DNA of 5,326 nt, taken from NCBI GenBank assembly GCA_013349595.1, contig DUZI01000315.1, positions 1 through 5,326 of the forward strand. The letters run 5' to 3'. This DNA is from Nitrospirota bacterium. GTDB lineage: Bacteria > Nitrospirota > Thermodesulfovibrionia > Thermodesulfovibrionales > Dissulfurispiraceae. Below the pieces are notes generated by a model, which was not told the DNA's origin, did no database searches, and saw only the letters and a list, made by a program, of their open reading frames with translations. The translations under genes and the position numbers were made by a program. Positions 1 to 5,326 of this stretch are shown here, piece after piece (position 1 is the first letter of the stretch; each line of letters starts with the position of its first letter).

Positions 1-2083
1 CAACTGATACACCCATCTCTTTTGCAAGTTCTTCAATATCATGGTCTGTATGTGGTAAGAATTCATGTAGAGGTGGGTCAAGGAGCCTGATCGTAACAGG
101 CAATCCTGCCATTGCTTGAAATATGCCAATAAAGTCTTCTTTTTGATAAGGCAATAACTTGGCAAGTGCCTTTCTCCTACCTTCTTCAGTATCAGATAAT
201 ATCATCTCTCTTACAGCTTTAATCCTGTCTGGACCAAAGAACATATGCTCGGTCCTACAAAGGCCGATGCCTTGTGCACCATAACTTCTTGCTACTGTTG
301 CATCATTCGGGGTATCTGCATTTGTCCTTACGCCAATCTTTCTAAATTGGTCAGCCCATTTCATCAATTCTTTATACCATTTATTGTGCTCAGGGTCTGC
401 AGGCAATAAAGGGAGTTGACCCTCATAAACCCTTCCCTTTGTCCCATTAAGGGTTATCCAATCACCTTCATTTAATACCTTATCACCAACCCTAAGTATC
501 TTTTTATGGAAATCTATGTCAAGGGCAGAGCATCCAACTATACAACACTTACCCCATCCCCTTGCAACAAGCGCAGCATGGCTCGTCATACCACCCTTTG
601 CTGTCAGTATTGCTTCTGCAGCATGCATACCATGGACATCTTCGGGCGATGTTTCATTTCTGACCAATATGACCTTTTCCCCTTTCTTTTTCCATGCCTC
701 TGCATCATCAGCGGTAAATACAATCCTTCCTGCTGCCCCACCAGGACCTGCGGGAAGTCCCTTTGCAAGTTCGCCAGCCTTTTTCTCCGCAATAGGGTCA
801 ACGCTTGGATGGAGGAGTTCATCAATCTGCTCTGGTTTTACTCTTAAAATTGCAGTTTCTTTAGATATAAGCTTTTCCTGTGCCATTTCAACTGCCATCC
901 TGATTGCAGCCTGTCCGTTTCTCTTGCCTACTCTTGTCTGAAGCATCCAAAGCCTGCCATCTTCAATGGTAAACTCTATGTCCTGCATGTCTTTGTAATG
1001 TCTTTCAAGCTTTTTCTCAATTGCGAGTAATTCTTTGTATAGTTTTGGCATATTCTCTTCTAAGGAAGGAAGATGTTTTGTATCTTCAGTCTTACCAGCC
1101 TTATTGACCGGATTGGGTGTCCTGATACCAGCAACGACATCTTCTCCTTGTGCATTTGTTAACCATTCCCCATAGAAGACATTTTCACCTGTTGCAGGAT
1201 TTCTCGTAAAGGCAACGCCTGTAGCGGAGTTTTCACCAGTGTTACCAAAGACCATTGTTTGCACATTTACCGCAGTGCCCCAATCATCAGGTATCTTCTC
1301 AATCTTCCTATATGATACTGCCCTTTTACCCATCCAGGACTGAAATACCGCACCAATACCACCCCATAATTGATCCGTATGGTTGTCGGGAAATTCCTTG
1401 CCAAGGGTATCTTTGATAATTTCTTTAAATCTATCGCATAGATATTTGAGGTCATCTACTTGCAAATCCAAATCAGTCTTGTATCCTTTATTATGCTTTA
1501 ATGTCTCCATCTCATGTTCAAGCCTTTGTCTGATTGCCTGACCTTCTGCAGGCTCAATCCCTGCTGCCTTTTCCATGACAACATCAGAATACATCATCAT
1601 CAATCTTCTGTAGGCATCATATACAAATCTTTCATTACCACCTGTCTTTTTGATAAGTCCGGGTATAGTTTTGGTAGTTAAACCTACATTTAAGACAGTT
1701 TCCATCATCCCTGGCATTGAACTCCTTGCACCAGAACGAACAGAAAATAAAAGTGGATTGTTGGGATCACCAAATTTTCTGCCCATTATCTTTTCTACCG
1801 TTGCAATAGCTGACTCAACCTGTGTCTTTAATTCTGCAGGGTATTTCTTGTTATTTTTGTAATAGGCAGTGCAAACCTCTGTAGTAATTGTAAAGCCGGG
1901 TGGCACATTTATACCAAGATTTACCATCTCTGCAAGATTTGCCCCCTTGCCACCAAGCAGATTTTTCATATCAGCCCTACCATCTGCCTTACCATTACCA
2001 AAAAAATACACATACTTCTGCCCCTTTGAAGATTTTTTGGACGGGACTTTCTCTGTTGCCTTTTTGTCAGACACTTTAGCCAT
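1..2083 (-). CDS. ppdK: Pyruvate, phosphate dikinase (C-terminus cut by window edge)
   Basis: Cytoplasmic enzyme that reversibly converts ATP, phosphate and pyruvate to AMP, PPi and PEP, used for gluconeogenesis or PPi-linked glycolysis. 694 codons are visible. Compared from memory with the 874-residue Clostridium symbiosum enzyme, about 230 residues are missing. The ATP-grasp part has GGKGANLAEM (Lys46, matching Lys22), SVRSGARSSMPG (Arg116, matching Arg92) and DIEF...LQTR (Asp368, Glu370, Gln382). The phosphohistidine domain has GGMTSHAAL with catalytic His502 and the Thr500 that regulatory proteins phosphorylate in this family. The start of the PEP/pyruvate barrel has GLCRTEHMFF (Arg610) and IRLLDPPLHEFLPH (Arg666). 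The catalytic cysteine and metal-binding residues lie outside the window. The ATG is supported by a strong AAGGAGG six bases upstream. The first ~22 residues are a Lys/Ser-rich extension absent from the C. symbiosum protein. Identity is very secure; it is not PEP synthase or enzyme I, given the PPDK-specific motifs throughout. Confidence 0.97.
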   Translation of the reverse strand, partial: MAKVSDKKATEKVPSKKSSKGQKYVYFFGNGKADGRADMKNLLGGKGANLAEMVNLGINVPPGFTITTEVCTAYYKNNKKYPAELKTQVESAIATVEKIMGRKFGDPNNPLLFSVRSGARSSMPGMMETVLNVGLTTKTIPGLIKKTGGNERFVYDAYRRLMMMYSDVVMEKAAGIEPAEGQAIRQRLEHEMETLKHNKGYKTDLDLQVDDLKYLCDRFKEIIKDTLGKEFPDNHTDQLWGGIGAVFQSWMGKRAVSYRKIEKIPDDWGTAVNVQTMVFGNTGENSATGVAFTRNPATGENVFYGEWLTNAQGEDVVAGIRTPNPVNKAGKTEDTKHLPSLEENMPKLYKELLAIEKKLERHYKDMQDIEFTIEDGRLWMLQTRVGKRNGQAAIRMAVEMAQEKLISKETAILRVKPEQIDELLHPSVDPIAEKKAGELAKGLPAGPGGAAGRIVFTADDAEAWKKKGEKVILVRNETSPEDVHGMHAAEAILTAKGGMTSHAALVARGWGKCCIVGCSALDIDFHKKILRVGDKVLNEGDWITLNGTKGRVYEGQLPLLPADPEHNKWYKELMKWADQFRKIGVRTNADTPNDATVARSYGAQGIGLCRTEHMFFGPDRIKAVREMILSDTEEGRRKALAKLLPYQKEDFIGIFQAMAGLPVTIRLLDPPLHEFLPHTDHDIEELAKEMGVSV

Positions 2084-2089
2084 ATTATG

Positions 2090-2096
2090 CCTCCTT
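2090..2096 (-). promoter_or_regulatory. Ribosome binding site of ppdK
   Basis: On the minus strand this reads AAGGAGG, a perfect Shine-Dalgarno core, six bases before the ATG at 2083-2081. It fixes the ppdK start and makes the short Lys/Ser-rich N-terminal extension part of the protein. Confidence 0.9.
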
Positions 2097-2125
2097 TGGG
2101 ATTGTTGCTAAAATTAAGTTTGAAT

Positions 2126-2154
2126 AGTCTATATCAAAAAAAAATAAAATTCAA
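2126..2154 (-). promoter_or_regulatory. Candidate sigma-70 promoter of ppdK
   Basis: On the minus strand a TTGAAT box (2154-2149) is followed after 17 bases, mostly a T tract, by TAGACT (2131-2126). Each box matches the consensus in only four or five of six positions. It would start transcription about 40 bases upstream of the ppdK ATG. The region is so AT-rich that chance matches are likely, so this is only a candidate. Confidence 0.25.
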
Positions 2155-2179
2155 GAATTTAAGAATACCTTAAAATAGC

Positions 2180-2331
2180 GATAGGAAGGGCTGTTTCAGG
2201 ATTTTTATAATCGACAGATTTTATTTATAATTTTGATTTATACATTTAAAACAATGCCTTATGACAAAGCCCCCCTAGGAACTTTTTTTTATAAGGTGTC
2301 GTATAAAAATCCTTCACCAGCCCTTCCTATC
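2180..2331. repeat. MITE-like element with ~36-bp terminal inverted repeats
   Basis: The left arm (2180-2216) and right arm (2297-2331) are inverted copies. The outer 14 bases, GATAGGAAGGGCTG, match perfectly. A 4-base patch with three mismatches follows, then a perfect AGGATTTTTATA block, a 2-base bulge, and CGACA. That gives 32 matches over 35 aligned positions. The 80-base AT-rich interior has no coding capacity, but CCTTAT (2257-2262) and ATAAGG (2291-2296) form a smaller nested inverted repeat. Size, long terminal repeats and lack of a gene suit a miniature inverted-repeat transposable element. No clean target-site duplication flanks it; TA dinucleotides lie one to two bases outside each end. 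A terminator is less likely because both neighbouring genes start, rather than end, around here. RNA from either strand could fold into a long hairpin. Confidence 0.6.
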
Positions 2332-2497
2332 TTACCTGCTACTTTTTAGTTTTATCGTTGATTCTGGGGAATATTTATGTCAAACCAAAATGAAAATGTC
2401 CGGTTTCTACGCTGCCACCTCCATTATATTTTTGGAAGCGTTCCTGCCTATTTTGAACTCCCTCCATGGGTGTTCCGCTGCATGTAATCTTAATGTA

Positions 2498-2526
2498 TTG
2501 TTAATTTTAAAATCCTTTGTTAAAAT
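2498..2526 (+). promoter_or_regulatory. Candidate promoter of the slipin-VTT-kinase operon
   Basis: TTGTTA (2498-2503, four of six consensus bases) and TAAAAT (2521-2526, five of six) are spaced by exactly 17 bases. Transcription would start near 2533, leaving a leader of about 67 bases to the slipin ATG. Both boxes overlap the 11-bp inverted repeat, which would suit control by a dimeric regulator. The AT richness makes chance matches common. TTGACA at 2567-2572 has no -10 box at proper spacing. Confidence 0.3.
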
Positions 2527-2530
2527 TAAC
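2500..2530. repeat. Perfect 11-bp AT-rich inverted repeat with 9-base spacer
   Basis: GTTAATTTTAA (2500-2510) and TTAAAATTAAC (2520-2530) are exact reverse complements around the spacer AATCCTTTG. It lies about 70 bases before the slipin start and overlaps the best promoter candidate, so it could be a repressor or activator operator. As RNA the hairpin would be weak, with almost only A-U pairs, and no U-tract follows directly, so a terminator is unlikely. Confidence 0.7.
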
Positions 2531-2584
2531 TGATTATTATCCCAATCTTTCCATGATTAAATTTGTTTGACAATAAAAAATAAT

Positions 2585-2591
2585 AAGGAGG
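2585..2591 (+). promoter_or_regulatory. Ribosome binding site of the slipin gene
   Basis: AAGGAGG lies eight bases before the ATG at 2600-2602. It decides the start: the reading frame is open further upstream to a TTG at 2567, but that codon lies before this Shine-Dalgarno and would add 11 charged residues ahead of the membrane anchor. Confidence 0.9.
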
Positions 2592-2599
2592 CATCAATT

Positions 2600-3379
2600 A
2601 TGGGTATTTCATCAATGACTTTGTTGTTTATCTTGTTTTTGATCGTTTACATCCTTTCAAGCGCAATCAAGATACTAAAGGAATATGAAAGAGGTGTAGT
2701 ATTTAGGCTTGGAAGGATAATCCCATTAAAAGGACCTGGTCTCGTCCTTATATGGCCTATTATCGATAAGTTGGTAAAGGTTAGCATGAGGACCGTCACA
2801 ATGGATGTTCCACCACAGGATATTATTACTAAAGATAATATCACTGTGAAGGTCAATGCGGTAGTTTATTTCAGACCTGTTGACCCAATCAAGGCTATAA
2901 CAGCAGTAGAGGATTTTTACTATGCTACATCACAAATTGCCCAGACAACCCTAAGGAGTATCCTTGGCCAAAGTCAGTTAGATGATTTATTAGCTAAGCG
3001 AGAGGAATTAAACAACGAACTTCAAAAGGTCATTGACTTTCAGACTGAGCCATGGGGAGTTAAGGTTACTGCAGTTGAGGTTAAAAATGTTGACTTGCCT
3101 GCCGAGATGCTCAGAGCAATCGCAAAACAGGCAGAGGCAGAAAGAGAAAGAAGGGCGAAAATAATCCACGCTGAAGGTGAATTACAGGCTGCACAAAAGC
3201 TTGCTGATGCGGCAAAGATAATTTCCTCAGAGTCATCAACCTTACAATTAAGATTTCTACAGACACTTACAGAGATTGCAACAGAGAAAAATTCAACTAT
3301 TGTCTTCCCTGTACCTATTGATTTAATAACTCCTTTTTTGAACAAACATGCAAGTTTATCAGAAGAAAGTAAAGAGTAG
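2600..3379 (+). CDS. Slipin / stomatin-like SPFH (band 7) membrane protein
   Basis: 259 residues. Slipins are membrane-anchored scaffold proteins that oligomerise at the inner membrane and are linked to lipid microdomains and protection or turnover of membrane proteins. A hydrophobic anchor spans about residues 6-24. It is followed by the typical entry to the SPFH domain, YERGVVFRLGR (29-39), and GPGL...WPIID. The SPFH domain reaches about residue 190, with VPPQDIITKDNITVKVNAVV and RSILGQSQLDDLLAKRE as strong family blocks. An Ala/Glu-rich helical stretch (about 185-225, AKQAEAERERRAKI) is likely a coiled coil, and the C-terminal NSTIVFPVPIDLI is also a slipin hallmark. The length is normal for prokaryotic slipins. 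These are often paired with an NfeD/STOPP protein, but none is next to this one. It is the first gene of a likely three-gene operon, 35 bases before the VTT gene. Family assignment is secure; the exact cellular role is not. Confidence 0.94.
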   Translation: MGISSMTLLFILFLIVYILSSAIKILKEYERGVVFRLGRIIPLKGPGLVLIWPIIDKLVKVSMRTVTMDVPPQDIITKDNITVKVNAVVYFRPVDPIKAITAVEDFYYATSQIAQTTLRSILGQSQLDDLLAKREELNNELQKVIDFQTEPWGVKVTAVEVKNVDLPAEMLRAIAKQAEAERERRAKIIHAEGELQAAQKLADAAKIISSESSTLQLRFLQTLTEIATEKNSTIVFPVPIDLITPFLNKHASLSEESKE

Positions 3380-3414
3380 CAGCTTGCAAGATAAAATAGA
3401 CAAGCCTTATTTTC

Positions 3415-4173
3415 ATGTCTAATTTTAAAGAAGAAAGTTCTATTCAAGGCAACGATTATAAAAGGCTATGGCTTAAGATAATTATCATCATATCAGTCAT
3501 AGCCTTTGCTACTTTTGTCCTTTATAAAACAGGTGTTTTTACCTTTTTCCTTGACCAAAAGAAGATGCAGGATTTCATCAATTCCCTTGGTCCTGCTGGT
3601 TTTATTGGTTTTATATTTCTTCAATCACTCCAAGTTGTTGCTGCACCTATACCGGGTGAGGCAACTGGTTTATTAGGTGGTTATCTCTACGGCCCTGTCT
3701 TAGGGACAATTTTATCGACCATAGGGCTAACAATTGGATCGTTTATTGCCTTTAGCCTATCACGATATTTTGGAAGACCCTTTGTAGAAAGATTTGTTGA
3801 CAAGGTTGTGATGGACAGATTTGATTATCTTCTTCATCATAAGGGTGCATTTTTGATATTTCTCTTATTTTTAATTCCTGGCGTTCCAAAGGATTACCTT
3901 TGTTACATTCTCGGACTTGGACATCTGTCAACAGTGGAATTTCTCATTATTGGAGGCACTGGCAGGCTTTTTGGGACAATCTTATTAAACATCGGCGGAG
4001 ACTTTTTAAGAACCCAACAATATATGAAGTTTTCTATGCTCTTTGGCGTGGCAATCATAGTCGTAATTATTGCCCTAATTTACAAGGACAAGATTGAAAG
4101 GCTCTTAAGAACCATCCATGTGCTTCAATACAAAAGGAATAAGCAAAAAAGAAAGTTTAATATTTCAAAATGA
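3415..4173 (+). CDS. VTT-domain (TVP38/TMEM64, DedA-like) integral membrane protein
   Basis: 252 residues. This superfamily covers polytopic inner-membrane proteins implicated in lipid flipping, membrane homeostasis and sometimes ion or metalloid transport; substrates are mostly unproven. A basic, cytosolic-looking N-terminus leads into a first membrane helix (about 20-37). The VTT core follows, with PIPGEATGLLGGYLYG (78-93, re-entrant region with Gly-Glu), a glycine-rich helix (97-116) ending in SRYFGR, and IPGVPKDYLCYILGLG (154-169), which matches the conserved Pro-Gly-x-Pro segment. Further helices lie near 172-200 and 204-222, and a Lys/Arg-rich tail (from about 225) is probably cytoplasmic. 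An in-frame TAG stands six codons before the ATG, so no longer start exists. No good Shine-Dalgarno is visible, so translation may depend on coupling to the slipin gene 35 bases upstream. Its stop overlaps the kinase start by four bases. Family is secure; function is unresolved. Confidence 0.9.
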   Translation: MSNFKEESSIQGNDYKRLWLKIIIIISVIAFATFVLYKTGVFTFFLDQKKMQDFINSLGPAGFIGFIFLQSLQVVAAPIPGEATGLLGGYLYGPVLGTILSTIGLTIGSFIAFSLSRYFGRPFVERFVDKVVMDRFDYLLHHKGAFLIFLLFLIPGVPKDYLCYILGLGHLSTVEFLIIGGTGRLFGTILLNIGGDFLRTQQYMKFSMLFGVAIIVVIIALIYKDKIERLLRTIHVLQYKRNKQKRKFNISK

Positions 4174-5326
4174 AACTTACTATAAAGATTATCTTTTGGT
4201 GCTCCCTTGCCCTTACCATTGCCTTAGGAACTGCCTTTTACTTCATCTCAAAGATGCAGGAAAAATTAATTATGGGTCAGATAGAAAATGAGGCAAGGGC
4301 AATATTTAAACAGATAGTCATAACAAGACAATGGATTGCCGACCATGGAGGTATCTTTGTAGAAAAAAAGGACCCAATGAAACCTAACCCTTATCTTGAC
4401 GAATCTGAAATAATAGACATACAGGGAAGGAAATACATCCGTTCATCCCCTGCAATGGTAACAAAGGAAATATCTAAATACGCAAAAGGTATGGAATTGT
4501 ATTGGTTTCACATTACAAGCCTTCAACTTGTAAATCCTGAAAATAAGCCTGATGATACAGAATACAAGGCTTTAGTTGCCTTTGAAAACAAAAGTACTCT
4601 TGAATTTATCCTGACTGAACAAATCGATGGGAAACCCTATCTTAGATATATGTCCCCACTTTATGTAGAGAAATCTTGCCTTAGATGCCACAACAAAAAT
4701 AAGTATAAAATTGGTGATATCAGGGGTGCTATAAGTATCATGATACCAATTCAAAAAACTCTTCAAGCAATAGACTATAACAGAAAGTTTATGTTTATAT
4801 CAGCAATTCTTACTTTGATTGTCCTTATGTCAGCACTCTTCATAATAATTGAAAAGGTTGTTCTCTCTCCTATGAAAAGATTAAAAAATTCTATCTCCGA
4901 TTTTTCAGAGGGTAAATATTCAAAAGAATACATGCTCAAAACAGAAGATGAATTTGAAGACCTCTATAAGACCTTCTCAGATATGGCTTCAAAGATTGGA
5001 GGTTATCAAAAAGAATTGGAGGAAAAGGTAAAAGAGGCAGTGAATAAGGTAGAAGAGACAAATACTAAGCTTATAGAACTGAACAAAAGGCTCAATGAAA
5101 GCAACACAAACAAGTCTGATTTTATTGCCCGTGCCTCACATGAGATAAGAACCCCACTTACAACAATCAAGGGTTCAATGGATTATGTTACATCAAGGAT
5201 TTCAAATATGAAAGCTCAGGACTTCAATGAAGAAACCATCAAAAAAATCTCTGAATTTTTAACACTTGTCAAGAAGAACTGTGAAAGATTAATAAAGATG
5301 GTCAACAACATGCTTGATATAGAAAG
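4170..5326 (+). CDS. Sensor histidine kinase with periplasmic heme-c (DUF3365/Tll0287-like) domain, cut by window edge
   Basis: 385 codons are visible and the C-terminus lies beyond the window. Order: membrane helix about 7-27; extracytoplasmic sensor about 28-206; second membrane helix about 207-229; HAMP linker about 229-282; coiled coil about 283-315; HisKA domain with FIARASHEIRTPLT, whose His324 is the expected autophosphorylation site. The sensor carries RQWIADHGG (53-61), NPYL, VTKEIS, ITSLQLVNPENKPD, YRYMSPLYVEKSCL and a CLRCH heme-c attachment motif (Cys170, Cys173, His174), followed by GDIRGAISIMIP. These are hallmarks of the DUF3365 family of heme-binding sensors, so the kinase probably senses redox state or a small heme ligand in the periplasm and needs the cytochrome c maturation system. 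The ATP-binding domain and any partner response regulator are off the right edge. The start ATG overlaps the VTT stop as ATGA with a weak ribosome site, pointing to translational coupling. Class is secure; signal and target are unknown. Confidence 0.95.
   Translation, partial: MKLTIKIIFWCSLALTIALGTAFYFISKMQEKLIMGQIENEARAIFKQIVITRQWIADHGGIFVEKKDPMKPNPYLDESEIIDIQGRKYIRSSPAMVTKEISKYAKGMELYWFHITSLQLVNPENKPDDTEYKALVAFENKSTLEFILTEQIDGKPYLRYMSPLYVEKSCLRCHNKNKYKIGDIRGAISIMIPIQKTLQAIDYNRKFMFISAILTLIVLMSALFIIIEKVVLSPMKRLKNSISDFSEGKYSKEYMLKTEDEFEDLYKTFSDMASKIGGYQKELEEKVKEAVNKVEETNTKLIELNKRLNESNTNKSDFIARASHEIRTPLTTIKGSMDYVTSRISNMKAQDFNEETIKKISEFLTLVKKNCERLIKMVNNMLDIE

Larger units (their letters stand above)
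2378..2556 (-). mobile_element. Possible decayed 3' end of an insertion sequence (transposase C-terminal tail plus terminus)
   Basis: On the minus strand an open frame of 49 codons runs from 2556 to a TAG at 2409-2407. It has no start codon of its own and is preceded by an in-frame TAA (2559-2557). It contains LRLHAAEHPWREFKIGR; a His-Pro-Trp-Arg motif near the C-terminus is something I associate with integrase-type (rve) transposases of IS481/IS21-like elements. Just after the stop comes a segment that on the plus strand starts TGTCAAACCAAAATGAAAAT (from 2378) and continues into GTCCGG, resembling the short-repeat ends of such elements. The resemblance is from memory and was not searched. 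If right, only the last ~180 bp of the element remain and the catalytic part is gone. The alternative is plain non-coding spacer. Confidence 0.33.
2084..2599. other. Divergent intergenic region without an intact gene
   Basis: These 516 bases separate ppdK (leftward) from the slipin operon (rightward). No frame has both a credible ribosome binding site and a recognisable complete protein. The region must carry promoters for both directions. It also holds a long inverted-repeat element at 2180-2331, an insertion-sequence-like remnant at about 2378-2556 and an AT-rich palindrome at 2500-2530, each listed separately. It looks like a place where small mobile DNA has accumulated. Confidence 0.8.

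Noticed and set aside
506..941. Open frames on the plus strand (113 and 141 codons) across this stretch
   Set aside because: They lie antisense to well-conserved ppdK codons, have no ribosome sites and show low-complexity, Cys/Ser/Pro/Phe-rich translations typical of antisense shadows.
1650..2111. Plus-strand open frames of 70 and 80 codons
   Set aside because: Antisense to the N-terminal ATP-grasp part of ppdK, with no family resemblance or start signal.
2180..2331. Inverted repeat as a bidirectional transcription terminator
   Set aside because: The flanking genes diverge from this region, so no transcript needs to end here, and the arms are separated by 80 bases, too far for a standard intrinsic terminator.
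2377..2487. Small plus-strand open frame of 36 codons (starts MSNQNENVRF)
   Set aside because: It has a poor ribosome site, unusual Cys/Trp/Phe-rich composition and no recognised family. It overlaps the IS-like remnant in antisense, so chance is the simplest explanation.
2567..2599. Upstream TTG start extending the slipin by 11 residues
   Set aside because: The strong AAGGAGG at 2585-2591 would lie inside the extension and is ideally spaced for the ATG at 2600; the shorter protein begins with its membrane anchor as usual for slipins.
3040..3447. Minus-strand frame of 135 codons
   Set aside because: Shadow of the slipin gene; the Ala/Ser/Cys-rich translation mirrors the opposite strand's helical region.

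Overview
The window looks like a chromosomal segment of an AT-rich, probably anaerobic bacterium. ATA and AGG codons are frequent, and strong AAGGAGG ribosome binding sites precede two of the four genes. The genes are a PPi-dependent pyruvate phosphate dikinase, a stomatin-like slipin, a VTT/DedA-type membrane protein and a heme-c sensor histidine kinase. This mix fits lineages such as Nitrospirota or former Deltaproteobacteria, but that is inferred from gene content and style only; no rRNA or other marker gene is present.

Layout: positions 1-2083 (minus strand) hold most of ppdK, reading leftward and cut by the left edge, so its PEP/pyruvate-binding C-terminus is missing. Positions 2084-2599 form a 516-base divergent intergenic region with no convincing intact gene. 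It contains a 152-bp element with long terminal inverted repeats (2180-2331, MITE-like), a stretch resembling the decayed 3' end of an insertion sequence (about 2378-2556), and an AT-rich perfect 11-bp inverted repeat (2500-2530) overlapping a candidate promoter for the rightward genes. Positions 2600-5326 (plus strand) hold three tightly packed genes: a slipin (2600-3379), a VTT-domain membrane protein (3415-4173) and a sensor histidine kinase (4170 to beyond the right edge). The gaps are 35 bp and a 4-bp ATGA overlap, so they probably form one operon.

How they may work together: the three rightward genes all encode membrane proteins. One is a lipid-raft-type scaffold, one belongs to a family implicated in lipid or solute transport, and one is a kinase with a c-type heme sensor domain facing the periplasm. 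A plausible reading is a membrane or redox stress module whose kinase senses redox state or a small ligand; this is inference. ppdK (interconversion of pyruvate and PEP) is divergent, is metabolically separate, and probably has its own promoter.

The most notable observations are the inverted-repeat element, the possible insertion-sequence-derived promoter region, and the unusual slipin / VTT / heme-kinase operon. No CRISPR array, tRNA or rRNA was seen.
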